Shown here piece after piece: positions 1 through 13,450 of a stretch of DNA of 64,000 bases. This DNA comes from Enterobacteriaceae bacterium 89 (lineage in GTDB: Bacteria > Pseudomonadota > Gammaproteobacteria > Enterobacterales > Enterobacteriaceae). The position numbers were made by a program, and so were the translations under genes. The stretch is from the NCBI GenBank assembly GCA_014156375.1, contig RQJH01000003.1, forward strand, positions 496,001-560,000, given 5' to 3'. Numbering within the stretch: the first letter of the stretch is position 1; each line of letters begins with the position of its first letter. The notes under the pieces are model-generated. The model had not been told where the DNA came from. It worked only from the letters and a program-made list of their open reading frames with translations, and did no database searches.

Positions 1-218
1 ACGTAGAAAAAGGCCTGCCGGAGGAAGTTATTCCGGATATTGCCGAACATCTGCAGGCGGGGATTGTGGTGCTGGGCACCATCGGACGCACCGGGCTCTC
101 TGCCGCCTTCCTCGGAAATACCGCCGAGCAGGTTATCGACCATCTGCGCTGCGACCTGCTGGCGCTGAAGCCCGATCAGTACCAGACGCCGGTCGAGATG
201 GATGACGAAGACGACTAA
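1..218 (+). CDS. uspE: Universal stress protein E, C-terminal end (partial)
   Basis: The first 218 bases encode the last 71 residues of a tandem universal stress protein; the frame opens at base 3 and stops with TAA at 216-218. The visible stretch contains [20 protein letters not shown], the G-x9-G-S/N-type nucleotide-binding loop of the second Usp domain, and an acidic tail (EMDDEDD) as in UspE of enterics. UspE is a cytoplasmic stress protein linked to DNA damage resistance and cell aggregation. The 5' part lies outside the window. A strong hairpin terminator follows 21 bases after the stop. Confidence 0.93.
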   Translation, partial: VEKGLPEEVIPDIAEHLQAGIVVLGTIGRTGLSAAFLGNTAEQVIDHLRCDLLALKPDQYQTPVEMDDEDD

Positions 219-239
219 CTTTTCCCTGCTTTCATCATG

Positions 240-268
240 GCCCGGCGCGAAAATCGCCGGGCTTTTTT
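240..268 (+). terminator. Intrinsic terminator of uspE
   Basis: An 8-bp GC stem (GCCCGGCG at 240-247, CGCCGGGC at 255-262) with a 7-base loop is followed directly by six T residues, the classic Rho-independent form, just after the uspE stop codon. Confidence 0.9.
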
Positions 269-403
269 ATTCCCGCCGTTGAGCCCTTCCCGATATGTAA
301 TCAAAACGTTAAATAAACGCACCTCATTGACCATCAATTTATCTTTCTCCGTTTCTGAGCAGGATAGACTCAACTTATTAGCTCCTTTACTGGCACTTTA
401 AGT

Positions 404-1828
404 ATGAGTTTTCGCTTCGTGATCTTGTGGGTCAGTATTTATGCCTTAGCCTGGATAATGGCGACCGTGAATCTTGACCCGACCGTCCCCTATGACGCCG
501 TGGAAGCGCTGAACTGGGCACAAAATGCCGAATGGGGTTCACCGAAAAATCCGTGGCTGGTCGGGCTGGCGATGCGTCCGGCGCTGCTGTTTTCGCCCCA
601 TATTTACTGGTATCTGTGCCATTTTCTGGCTATTGCGGTGGGGATGGCGGGCAGCTGGTTACTGGCACTGCGGCTCAGCAACAGCAACAGGCTTGCCTGG
701 TTTTCTCTGCTGACGCTGAATCTTTCAGGGATCATTAACTTCGACATCATCAGCTACAACGACAACTATCTGCTGGTGATGCTGTGGCCGTGGATGATGC
801 TCTGCTACTGGCTGGCGGTCACCCGTCACGCTAACTGGTGGCTTCCCTTTGCGCTGTTTGCCGGGCTGGCAAGCATGGCAAAATACTCGTCGCTAATCCT
901 GATTGGCTTTATTTTCCTGTCGACGCTGGTCATTCCCTCATTTCGCCGCTTCTATCGTCAGCCGGTGTGGTATGCCTCGCTGCTGCTGGCGTTGATGCTG
1001 ATAGCGCCAAATCTGCTGTGGCTATGGCAGCATGATTTTGCGGCCTTTCGCTGGGTTGGCTCGCAGATGCACTCAGAGATAAATATCGGCGTGCTGACCT
1101 GCGTGCTGTCGGTGTTCTATCCGCTAATTATCTCTGGTGCTCTGCTCTGGTTTGGCGGCATCCGCTTTCAGTGGCCACGGGAGCTGGCGTCTCAGGCTTT
1201 ATTAGCGGTTTATCTGATCCCGCTGGTGCTGATTTCGGCCTGGTTTTTCTTCTTCAGCAGCGGACGATTAACCGAATGGCTCCAGCCGTTCTTTATCCTT
1301 GCTCCGGCCCTGATGTGTGCCTGCATCCGACAGCCGGTGTTTGCGATACCGCGCTCGCGATTTACCCTGTTGTTCAGTTTTGCACTGCTGGTTTTTGTGG
1401 GATATACGGGAGTCATGACCAGCAATGTCGCCAACGCCGGGCAAAAAATGAGTGGGGTAATCCCTTTTGCTGATAAGGTAAACCAGCTTTGGCGTCAGCA
1501 ATACGCCACGCCGCTAAAATATGTCGGCGGCGGCTATTTGTCGGAATGGCTGACGTTTTACGTCCCCTCAAGACCGCAAACTATCACCCGCTGGAATGAA
1601 AAATTTCATCCGAACATTTATAACAGTCGCTTGAATCACGTTCAGCTCCGGCGCTATGGCGCAGTGCTGGTGGGCGATCTTGGGGTGCCGTGCGAAGCGG
1701 AAAAATTTGCGAAGGTTTATAGCGACTGGCCGGATATTACGATAACCGGGAAAACACAGATTCAGTTTCAGTCAGATCCGAGCAATAAACCCCGGGTCCT
1801 GTGTCTCGGGTTTCTTGCACCAGGTTGA
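404..1828 (+). CDS. GT39-type polytopic membrane glycosyltransferase
   Basis: A 474-residue inner-membrane protein with about ten hydrophobic segments and a short soluble C-terminal domain (from about residue 350). The first periplasmic loop has the acidic pattern NLDPTVPYDAVEALNWAQ, and a later loop carries DIISYNDNYLL. This matches the dolichyl-phosphate-mannose mannosyltransferase-like (GT39, PMT_2) group that uses lipid-phosphate sugar donors, like ArnT and its relatives. The acceptor is unknown. The gene stands alone: the upstream uspE is closed by a terminator and the downstream ABC genes converge on it. E. coli K-12 has no gene here. The family assignment is fairly safe; the substrate is not known. 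Confidence 0.75.
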   Translation: MSFRFVILWVSIYALAWIMATVNLDPTVPYDAVEALNWAQNAEWGSPKNPWLVGLAMRPALLFSPHIYWYLCHFLAIAVGMAGSWLLALRLSNSNRLAWFSLLTLNLSGIINFDIISYNDNYLLVMLWPWMMLCYWLAVTRHANWWLPFALFAGLASMAKYSSLILIGFIFLSTLVIPSFRRFYRQPVWYASLLLALMLIAPNLLWLWQHDFAAFRWVGSQMHSEINIGVLTCVLSVFYPLIISGALLWFGGIRFQWPRELASQALLAVYLIPLVLISAWFFFFSSGRLTEWLQPFFILAPALMCACIRQPVFAIPRSRFTLLFSFALLVFVGYTGVMTSNVANAGQKMSGVIPFADKVNQLWRQQYATPLKYVGGGYLSEWLTFYVPSRPQTITRWNEKFHPNIYNSRLNHVQLRRYGAVLVGDLGVPCEAEKFAKVYSDWPDITITGKTQIQFQSDPSNKPRVLCLGFLAPG

Positions 1829-1835
1829 TATCGCG

Positions 1836-1860
1836 CTGGCGTGAGAAAAACTCACGCCAG
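1836..1860. terminator. Hairpin between convergent genes
   Basis: A perfect 10-bp inverted repeat (CTGGCGTGAG at 1836-1845, CTCACGCCAG at 1851-1860) with an AAAAA loop sits between two converging genes. There is no long T-tract on either side, so termination is inferred from structure and position. Confidence 0.6.
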
Positions 1861-1871
1861 ACTTATCCAGG

Positions 1872-3182
1872 TTAAAACTCCACGTCCTCAAGACTGAACA
1901 GCTCCGTCTGGTCGTTATACGAAAAGATCTCCGCATAGCGTCCCCAGTGGATCACGGTATCCAGCGTTTCCCTCGCCACGATGTCTGAAAGCGTATCTTC
2001 CAGCTCCTGTTCGAAACGCACGCGCGGCGCACGGTGATCCACTCGTTCATCAAGCACATTTTTAATCAGCGCCGCCAGCGGAACGTGACGCAGCAGATGT
2101 TCGGCGAACATCACTTTTCTGGGCTGCGTGTCCGCTCGCGCAAAATCCATCCCCGACAGGGTCAGGAAAATATCCCCTTCGCGGACCTCAGCATAGCCAA
2201 GCAGCTGCAGGGCTTCGGCAATCGGGAACAGGTCATCCACTTCCAGATGCAGTGAATGCGCAATTTCTGGCATATCGGCTCGTCCCTGATACGGCGCTGC
2301 CGCCAGCGTTTCGATAAGCCCTGCAATCAGGTTGATGGAAACCTGCGGCAGACGAGCCCCTGGCTTCATCCCTTTGCGAACCGGTTCACTCACCGGACGC
2401 GCGGTCATTCTGGCGTACACGTCATCCACCAGCTGGCGGAAAACCGGGTCAAGCCTGTCTCGCGGGTGCGCAAACGGCACTTTGATTTCGGCCACCACCC
2501 GGCCCGGGTTAGAGGACAGCACCAGAATGCGGTCACACATAAACACCGCTTCTTCGATGTTGTGCGTCACGATCAGAATCGATTTGATCGGCATTTTGCC
2601 GTCGTTCCACAGGTCGAGCAGATCGGTACGCAGGGTTTCAGCGGTCAGTACGTCAAGGGCCGAAAATGGTTCATCCATCAGCAGCAGCGTAGGGTCAACC
2701 ACCAGCGCGCGGGCAAACCCTACCCGCTGACGCATCCCGCCGGAAAGCTCGCGAGGATAGGCGTTTTCGAAGCCATCAAGACCGATAAGATCGATAGCCG
2801 CCAGCGCGCGGGTACGACGTTCGGCAGCGGCAACGCCCAGCGCCTCCAGCCCCGCCTCCACGTTTTGCAGCACTGTCAGCCACGGAAACAGCGCAAAGGT
2901 CTGGAAGACCATCGCAATGCCTTCCGCTGGTCCGTTGAGCGGCGCATCTTTGTAGTTTACCGAGCCGGAGGTGGGCGTAATCAGGCCGGAGATAATCCGC
3001 AGCAGCGTCGATTTACCGGAGCCAGAGCGCCCCAGCAGGCCGACGATTTCCCCTTCCGCCAATGTCAGATTGACCTTATCGAGGATCTGCATTTCACCAT
3101 GGGCTTTGTCAAAGCCGTGGCTTACGTCTTTCACCGTTAACACTTGATGACCGGTTTTCACTGCGCGATATCTTTGCTGCAT
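1872..3182 (-). CDS. Nitrate/sulfonate-type ABC transporter ATPase with AAA-associated C-terminal domain
   Basis: A 436-residue ABC ATPase. Residues 1 to about 260 form the nucleotide-binding domain, with Walker A (GRSGSGKST), the signature LSGGMRQRVGFARAL, Walker B (LLLMDEPFSALD) and the switch histidine in IVTHNIEEAV. This is the pattern of the taurine/nitrate/sulfonate (SsuB/TauB/NrtD) group. The extra 150 or so residues resemble the AAA-associated C-terminal domain found on some of these ATPases. It lies 12 bases downstream of a fused permease and is surely one unit with it. No periplasmic binding protein is encoded nearby, so the substrate cannot be named. Confidence 0.85.
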   Translation of the reverse strand: MQQRYRAVKTGHQVLTVKDVSHGFDKAHGEMQILDKVNLTLAEGEIVGLLGRSGSGKSTLLRIISGLITPTSGSVNYKDAPLNGPAEGIAMVFQTFALFPWLTVLQNVEAGLEALGVAAAERRTRALAAIDLIGLDGFENAYPRELSGGMRQRVGFARALVVDPTLLLMDEPFSALDVLTAETLRTDLLDLWNDGKMPIKSILIVTHNIEEAVFMCDRILVLSSNPGRVVAEIKVPFAHPRDRLDPVFRQLVDDVYARMTARPVSEPVRKGMKPGARLPQVSINLIAGLIETLAAAPYQGRADMPEIAHSLHLEVDDLFPIAEALQLLGYAEVREGDIFLTLSGMDFARADTQPRKVMFAEHLLRHVPLAALIKNVLDERVDHRAPRVRFEQELEDTLSDIVARETLDTVIHWGRYAEIFSYNDQTELFSLEDVEF

Positions 3183-3194
3183 GAGAGCAATCCT

Positions 3195-4934
3195 TTAATC
3201 AATACGATACCGGGATTCGGCATAGGCATACATTGGCCGCCACAGCAGGCGGTTAAACACGGTGACAAACAGCGACATCACCGCCACACCCAGAATAATT
3301 TTTGGAAAGTCTCCGGCCGCCGTGGTCTGCGCCACATAAGCCCCCAGCCCGTGGGCCGTCACCTGGGTATTTCCCCACTGGACGAATTCAGCCACGATGC
3401 TGGCGTTCCAGGCACCGCCCGACGCGGTGATCGCCCCGGTGACGTAGTAAGGAAAAATGCCCGGCAGCATCACCTGACGCCACCACTGCCAGCCGCGAAT
3501 GCGGAAATTGGCAGCGGCTTCGCGGTAGTCATTGGGAAAAGCCGCCGTTCCGGCAATCACGTTAAACAGGATGTACCACTGGGTGCCCAGCACGATTAGC
3601 GGCGATAGCCAGATATCCGGGTTCAGTTTGAAATGGACGATGGTGATGACGAAAATCGGGAACATCAGGTTCGCCGGGAACGCGGCAAGAAACTGCGCGA
3701 TGGGCTGGATTTTCCCGGCCAGCGCCGGGCGCAGACCAATCAGCACGCCCAGCGGCACCCAGACCAGCGACGAGATAAGGATAAGCAAAGTCACGCGCAG
3801 CAGAGTGTACAGCCCAAGCAGCATCACATGACCGACCTCATCCAGCGTGACGCCGGTTTTCACGTAGCTCACCACCCGCCAGCTAATATAAATCGTCAGC
3901 AGGACCAACAGCATCCCCCAGACCACATCTATAGTGCGGGAAATTTGCCGCGACAGCTTCGGAGAAACCGGCCTGGTGTGCAGCGTGGGCACACGAACAG
4001 GAATACGCGCCAGCACTGACAAAAGCAGGCCAAACGGTGCCAGAAGCTTATGAATAAGCCGCGTTCGACGCATCAGGTTCAGCACCCACGAGGCAGGAAC
4101 CTTACCGGACTGGGTCGTTTCCATGCGGAACTTATCGGCCCACGCCACCAGCGGGCGGAACAGCAGCTGATCGTAAGCCAGGATCACCAGCGTCATCGCC
4201 AGCAGTACCCAGCCGACCGCATGCAGATCTTTATGCAGGATCGCCTGCGCAAGATAAGCGCCAATCCCGGGCAGCGTGTAGGTGTTGTTACCCACGGTGA
4301 TGGCTTCTGACGCGACGATAAAGAACCAGCCGCCGGACATCGACATCATCATATTCCAGATGAGCCCAGGCATGGCGAACGGCACATCCAGTTTCCAGAA
4401 GCGCTGCCAGGGCGTCAGATGAAACCCGCGCGACACCTCAACCAAATCACGCGGCACCGTGCGCAGCGACTGATAGAAGCTGAAAGTCATGTTCCAGGCC
4501 TGGCTGGTAAAAATGGCGAAAATAGCGGCCAGCTCCACGCCCAGAACCTGCCCCGGAAACAGCGCAATAAAGAAAGTCACGGTGAAGGCGATATAGCCCA
4601 GTACCGGTACCGATTGCAGAATATCCAGCACCGGGATCAGGATTTTCTCCGCCCTTCTGCTTCTGGCCGCCAGCGTGCCGTACACCAGGGTAAACAGCAG
4701 TGCCGCAACCATCGCCACCAGCATTCGCAGCGTGGTGCGCAGCGCATATTCCGGCAGCATGCCTGGATCCAGCGAGATAACCTGCGTTTTAAGGCTGGCG
4801 ATGGGCTGAAGGGTCTGATGAAAGCCGGTAACAAACAGCGCAATCAGACAGAGAATTAAAGGAAAAGCGACAACGTCCCAGCCGTTGGGTTTGAGCTGTC
4901 GATACGCACTGTTTGCCGAAAGATGCAGGTTCAT
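3195..4934 (-). CDS. Fused two-domain ABC transporter permease
   Basis: A 579-residue inner-membrane protein built of two BPD_transp_1 permease domains in one chain, joined by a linker rich in basic residues and prolines around residues 280-330. Each half carries an EAA-type loop for contact with the ATPase: EVSRGFHLTPWQRFWKLDVP in the first and EAAANFRIRGWQWWRQVMLP in the second. ABC permeases of the nitrate/sulfonate/taurine class usually work as homodimers, so the fusion provides both halves. The start ATG at 4934 has a good ribosome site (AGGGAGC, 6 bases away). It is the first gene of a two-gene operon with the ATPase; substrate unknown. Confidence 0.85.
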   Translation of the reverse strand: MNLHLSANSAYRQLKPNGWDVVAFPLILCLIALFVTGFHQTLQPIASLKTQVISLDPGMLPEYALRTTLRMLVAMVAALLFTLVYGTLAARSRRAEKILIPVLDILQSVPVLGYIAFTVTFFIALFPGQVLGVELAAIFAIFTSQAWNMTFSFYQSLRTVPRDLVEVSRGFHLTPWQRFWKLDVPFAMPGLIWNMMMSMSGGWFFIVASEAITVGNNTYTLPGIGAYLAQAILHKDLHAVGWVLLAMTLVILAYDQLLFRPLVAWADKFRMETTQSGKVPASWVLNLMRRTRLIHKLLAPFGLLLSVLARIPVRVPTLHTRPVSPKLSRQISRTIDVVWGMLLVLLTIYISWRVVSYVKTGVTLDEVGHVMLLGLYTLLRVTLLILISSLVWVPLGVLIGLRPALAGKIQPIAQFLAAFPANLMFPIFVITIVHFKLNPDIWLSPLIVLGTQWYILFNVIAGTAAFPNDYREAAANFRIRGWQWWRQVMLPGIFPYYVTGAITASGGAWNASIVAEFVQWGNTQVTAHGLGAYVAQTTAAGDFPKIILGVAVMSLFVTVFNRLLWRPMYAYAESRYRID

Positions 4935-5024
4935 TGATCTGCTCCCTGAAACGCAAAAGACTGTCTGATTTTGATGAGCTGATAATGCGCTTCGCTTTCT
5001 AAACGCCGGGTATCTTTGCGAAAA

Positions 5025-5030
5025 ATTATA
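5025..5030 (-). promoter_or_regulatory. Possible -10 element for the ABC operon
   Basis: On the minus strand TATAAT occurs about 90 bases before the permease start, in the only upstream non-coding space of that operon. I see no convincing -35 hexamer, so this is a weak call. Confidence 0.3.
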
Positions 5031-5073
5031 GTGTGCTAAATGCAGATACGGGAATGAGGATGAAAGAAGAAAT

Positions 5074-5095
5074 CAGGGGCCCTGAAAGGCCCCTG
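5074..5095 (-). terminator. Terminator of the chemoreceptor gene
   Basis: Inverted repeat CAGGGGCC (5074-5081) and GGCCCCTG (5088-5095). Read on the minus strand it follows the chemoreceptor stop and leads into a T-rich run (ATTTCTTCTTT). Confidence 0.7.
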
Positions 5096-5101
5096 TGAAG
5101 A

Positions 5102-6793
5102 TCAGAACGTTTCCCAGTTATCGCCTTCTGCCAGCGCGGTTCGCTGCGGTGTAAATGTACTGGAAGCCAGCGCTGAAGGCTGACGTACTATGCCACCACC
5201 GTGGTGCAGACGGAATGCGCCCACAGCTTCTGTCAGGCGCGCAGCCTGCTCTTCCAGCGAGCCCGCTGCTGCGGAGGCTTCTTCCACCAGCGAGGCGTTC
5301 TGCTGAGTCACGTTATCCATTTCGGTGATCGCCTGGCTGACCTGCAGAATGCCCCGGCTTTGTTCATCAGAAGCCGCGGCGATTTCCAGCATAATGTCGG
5401 TCACGCGCTTAACGGCTTCGACGATTTCGCTCATGGTGCTGCCTGCCGCAACAACCTCACCAGAACCGCGTTCAATCAGGGTAACGGATTCGCTGATCAG
5501 CCCTTCAATCTCTTTAGCTGCCTGGGCGCTGCGGCTGGCCAGCGTACGGACTTCACTGGCGACGACCGCGAATCCACGCCCTTGTTCACCAGCACGCGCG
5601 GCTTCTACCGCCGCGTTGAGCGCCAGGATATTGGTCTGGAAAGCGATGCTGTTGATGACAGCGGTAATTTCGGAGATTTTCTTCGAGCTGGCGGAAATAT
5701 TCCCCATGGTCGACACCACGCCGGAAACAATCTGCCCGCCGCGAGTCGCTTTGCCTGAAGCATCCTCCGCCAGTTTGGTCGCGTGATGAGCGTTGTCCGC
5801 ATTCTGTTTCACCGTCGCGGTCAGCTGTTCCATGCTGGCGGCAGTCTGTTCGATTGCCGCAGCCTGCTGCTCGGTACGGGAAGAGAGATCGGTATTGCCC
5901 GCAGAAATCTCGCTGGTGCCGCGGTAAATCTCTTCGGTGCCCTGGCGCACGGTACCGACGGTTTCCGCCAGCGCATGCTGCATTTTCTGCAAATCGTAGC
6001 TCAGCTTGCCGATTTCACTGCGGCCGGTGGCTTCGTCCGGCAACGTTAAATTGCCGTCGGCAATCTGTTCGATTCGAACCAGCGCACGCTTAAGCGGATT
6101 AATCACCGTGCGGCGCAGCGTGACGAAGGTGATCAGCGTCAGCACCAGCGCGATGGCAAACGCGCCGACCATAAAGGCCAGGCCGAGTTGGGTGCGATGA
6201 TGCGCCGTTTCACTAAGGTGACGGGCACGCTCGCTGCGGATCTTAATCGCTTTCATCAGCACGCTGTCGTAAGCCGCATCCAGCTGGCGGGCATGCTCGT
6301 TTTCATGATTGATGATCGCTTCAAACATGCCGTTTTTGGCATATTTCAGCATCGGCTTCATGCCTTCGATGTAGTCGCTGTAGCGCTGATTGATTTCTTC
6401 ATCAAGCGCTTCGTCAGCCGGGGTTTTCACGTCGCGATTAACGTAATGCTGGAACCCAACCTGAGACTGCTTAATGCTCGCTTCGGCTTCGGCGATATTG
6501 CGCTTCATGTCGTCCATTTCGGCAATACGGCTGGCGGCACCGGCGTGGATCAGGTTGATACGCGCGGTACGCAGATCGCTTGAGCTGTCGGACAATCCAG
6601 TGCGCACTTCTAACTCTTTGGTAACGTCACCCTGGTCTCTGTCGGCCTGCAACAGAAAATAGCCCGCCAGACCTGAGCTTAAAGCGAACAGCAGCAGGAT
6701 CCCTCCAAGGATGGATGAAAACAAAGGGACCAGACGAATATGATGTAAAAAACTGACAGTTTGCGACTTAAGCCCTGCGGCTGATTTTTCCAT
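5102..6793 (-). CDS. Methyl-accepting chemotaxis protein, Tsr/Tar-like
   Basis: A 563-residue chemoreceptor. It has TM1 at about residues 19-46, a periplasmic four-helix ligand domain to about residue 200, TM2 ([20 protein letters not shown]), a HAMP domain and a long cytoplasmic signalling helix pair. The signalling tip carries the invariant hairpin ([20 protein letters not shown], then [15 protein letters not shown]). The C-terminus is NWETF, the pentapeptide that docks CheR and CheB, so this is a high-abundance, methylation-competent receptor of the Tsr/Tar class. Its ligand is unknown. No flagellar or che gene is nearby. E. coli K-12 has no receptor gene at this place. Confidence 0.92.
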   Translation of the reverse strand: MEKSAAGLKSQTVSFLHHIRLVPLFSSILGGILLLFALSSGLAGYFLLQADRDQGDVTKELEVRTGLSDSSSDLRTARINLIHAGAASRIAEMDDMKRNIAEAEASIKQSQVGFQHYVNRDVKTPADEALDEEINQRYSDYIEGMKPMLKYAKNGMFEAIINHENEHARQLDAAYDSVLMKAIKIRSERARHLSETAHHRTQLGLAFMVGAFAIALVLTLITFVTLRRTVINPLKRALVRIEQIADGNLTLPDEATGRSEIGKLSYDLQKMQHALAETVGTVRQGTEEIYRGTSEISAGNTDLSSRTEQQAAAIEQTAASMEQLTATVKQNADNAHHATKLAEDASGKATRGGQIVSGVVSTMGNISASSKKISEITAVINSIAFQTNILALNAAVEAARAGEQGRGFAVVASEVRTLASRSAQAAKEIEGLISESVTLIERGSGEVVAAGSTMSEIVEAVKRVTDIMLEIAAASDEQSRGILQVSQAITEMDNVTQQNASLVEEASAAAGSLEEQAARLTEAVGAFRLHHGGGIVRQPSALASSTFTPQRTALAEGDNWETF

Positions 6794-6916
6794 GGCTATC
6801 GACTCTCTTATTGTAAGAGGCGTACCAACACGCCCGTAAGATTGTCATCGGCCTGAGCGGCAGATTGCTTACCGGTAAAAGCGCAACATCGGTCACAGTT
6901 TGGGGAATTAGCGGGA

Positions 6917-6945
6917 AAAGCCAGCGGAAGATCTCCGCTGGCTTT
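6917..6945. terminator. Terminator downstream of frmA
   Basis: A perfect 12-bp inverted repeat (AAAGCCAGCGGA at 6917-6928, TCCGCTGGCTTT at 6934-6945) lies right after the frmA stop on the minus strand, ending in TTTT in that direction. It separates frmA from the chemoreceptor gene downstream. Confidence 0.8.
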
Positions 6946-6950
6946 ATCAA

Positions 6951-8096
<1,146 letters not shown>

Positions 8097-8123
8097 TTAT
8101 AAGTCTATGCGATGAAAAATGAA

Positions 8124-8762
8124 TTACGACTGCAAAGAGGCCAGTCTGGCGGCAAAACCGACAAACACCAGGCCAATCAGGCTGTTGCCAAGCTTAACCA
8201 GCTTTTTGCGACTGCCGACAAAGCGCGTGACCAGCGAACCGGAAACGATCAGGAAGCTCAGGTAGACAAAGCTGATGATTTCCAGCGTCACTGCCAGGAT
8301 CAGGAAAGCCAGCCCCGGCGTGGTGGCATTCACGTCGATGAACTGCACAAAGAATGAGACATAAAACAGAATCGCTTTCGGGTTAGTCAGGCTCAGGGTC
8401 AGCGCGCGCTTGAAGATAGTGCTGCGCTGTTCGGTGGAATGGCCGTGCTGTTCGCCTTTCTGTTTGATCACCGCCCAGAGCATTTTCACGCCGAGATACA
8501 GCAGATACATCGCGCCCAGATAGCGGACAATATTAAACAGCACCGGGGTGGTTTTAATTAACGTCGCCACGCCCGCATAGGACAGAAACATTAGCACCGC
8601 GTCGCCGATAAACACCGCCAGCGCCGCCATATAGCCCGTGCGAATACCGTAAGCCGCCCCGGTCTTAAGGACAAAAAACGTATTTGGTCCTGGCACCAGA
8701 ATGATAAAAATTGCCCCGACCAGATAGGTCCAGTAATTCAGCACGCCGAAATCTGCAAACAC
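8124..8762 (-). CDS. leuE: Leucine efflux protein, LysE/RhtB family
   Basis: A 212-residue inner-membrane exporter with about six hydrophobic helices. The sequence follows E. coli LeuE almost from end to end ([20 protein letters not shown] at the N-terminus, [12 protein letters not shown] at the C-terminus), and the GPNT motif typical of RhtB exporters is present. It exports leucine and related amino acids. The start is a GTG at 8762-8760 with GGGAG 8 bases before it; no better in-frame ATG exists. In E. coli K-12 leuE is at another locus, so its place beside pntB is a local rearrangement. Confidence 0.9.
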   Translation of the reverse strand: MFADFGVLNYWTYLVGAIFIILVPGPNTFFVLKTGAAYGIRTGYMAALAVFIGDAVLMFLSYAGVATLIKTTPVLFNIVRYLGAMYLLYLGVKMLWAVIKQKGEQHGHSTEQRSTIFKRALTLSLTNPKAILFYVSFFVQFIDVNATTPGLAFLILAVTLEIISFVYLSFLIVSGSLVTRFVGSRKKLVKLGNSLIGLVFVGFAARLASLQS

Positions 8763-8811
8763 CCTGTACTCCCTTTAACAGTCTGTTTAAAAATGTGAGC
8801 GCCATCATAAC

Positions 8812-8847
8812 AAAAAAGCCGCCTCCCTTTTACCGGGAGACGGCTTT
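8812..8847 (-). terminator. Terminator of pntAB
   Basis: On the minus strand, just after the pntB stop, AAAGCC-GT-CTCCC pairs with GGGAG-GC-GGCTTT and is followed by TTTTTTG. This is a good intrinsic terminator for the pntAB operon. Confidence 0.85.
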
Positions 8848-8867
8848 AATCGCACAATTTTGCAGAA

Positions 8868-10259
<1,392 letters not shown>

Positions 10260-10266
10260 TTACCCC

Positions 10267-12320
<2,054 letters not shown>

Positions 12321-13274
12321 ATGAAGCTTAAGTACACCCTCCTGGCGTCAGCTCTTCTGTCCGCAACGGCGTTCAGCGCTTTTGCCGCCACCGAGTTAAC
12401 GCCGGAGCAAGCGGCAGCTCTCAAGCCGTACGATCGTGTTGTGATCACCGGTCGTTTTAATGCAATTGGTGATGCCGTCAATGCCGTTTCCCGTAAAGCG
12501 GATAAAGAAGGTGCTGCCTCCTTCTATGTTGTCGACACCTCTGATTTTTCCGGCGGCGGCAACTGGCGTGTGACCGCCGATTTCTATAAAGCCGACGCGG
12601 AAAAAGCCGATGCCCCAAAAAATCGCATCATTAACGGCGTAATGGAACTGCCAAAAGACCAAGCCGCTCAGCTTGAACCTTTTGATACCGTGACCGTTCA
12701 GGGCTTTTATCGCAGCCAGCCTGACGTCAACTCCGCCATTGCGAAAGCCGCGAAAGAGAAAGGCGCAGCCTCTTTCTTTATCGTGCGTCAGGTGGATGCT
12801 AACGACGGCGGCAACCAGCGCGTAACGGCCTACATCTATAAAGCCGATGCCAAAAAACGTTTGGTTCAGAGCGCTGATGCAATCCCAGCCAACTCTCAGG
12901 CCGGTAAAGCAGCTCTCGCCGCCGGTGGCGCAGCGGCAGCAGCCGTTGAGATCCCAGGCGTGGCCTCCTCTTCAACCGTCGGAGCATCCGAGCCAGGCAT
13001 CGGTCGTTTCTTCGAAACACAGTCTTCTACCGGTGGTCGTTACAGTGTCACACTGCCTGATGGCACCAAAATTGAAGAGCTGAACAAAGTCGCCGCCGCG
13101 CAGATGGTGCCATTTGACAGCGTGCAGTTCACCGGTAACTACGGCAACATGACCGAGGTGTCTTACCAGGTGGCGAAACGTGCCGCGAAGAAAGGGGCTA
13201 AGTTCTACCACATCACCCGCCAGTGGCAGGAACGTGGTGGCAACATGACCGTCAGCGCTGACCTGTACAAGTAA
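12321..13274 (+). CDS. ydgH: Periplasmic DUF1471 protein YdgH
   Basis: A 317-residue exported protein. Residues 1-22 form a signal peptide (KYTLLASALLSATAFSAFAA with an AFA-A cleavage site). The mature part is three copies of the DUF1471/BhsA-like fold. Each copy repeats the pattern 'L.P.D.V...G.F......A...A..K.GA..F.V......GGN..V.A..YKA', for example GAASFYVVD, GAASFFIVRQ and GAKFYHITRQ. DUF1471 proteins are small enterobacterial envelope proteins tied to stress and biofilm; YdgH itself has been linked to envelope homeostasis but its exact role is uncertain. Followed by a UUCG-loop terminator. Confidence 0.93.
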   Translation: MKLKYTLLASALLSATAFSAFAATELTPEQAAALKPYDRVVITGRFNAIGDAVNAVSRKADKEGAASFYVVDTSDFSGGGNWRVTADFYKADAEKADAPKNRIINGVMELPKDQAAQLEPFDTVTVQGFYRSQPDVNSAIAKAAKEKGAASFFIVRQVDANDGGNQRVTAYIYKADAKKRLVQSADAIPANSQAGKAALAAGGAAAAAVEIPGVASSSTVGASEPGIGRFFETQSSTGGRYSVTLPDGTKIEELNKVAAAQMVPFDSVQFTGNYGNMTEVSYQVAKRAAKKGAKFYHITRQWQERGGNMTVSADLYK

Positions 13275-13291
13275 TCAACTCCCAACGCTTC

Positions 13292-13317
13292 AAAGGCAGC
13301 TTCGGCTGCCTTTTTTT
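13292..13317 (+). terminator. UUCG-tetraloop terminator of ydgH
   Basis: Stem AAAGGCAGC (13292-13300), TTCG loop, GCTGCCTTT (13305-13313), followed by a T run. A textbook intrinsic terminator. Confidence 0.95.
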
Positions 13318-13450
13318 ATTTTTTCAGGAATGGATCATTGCATGCCATCCACTCTCTCCGTAAAATCCCGCGCCTTAGCGTAATCTTCCATGTTTATGCG
13401 TTTTATCGAAATAAATATTCTGCTTTTTACTCCTTAACGACAGGATGCCA

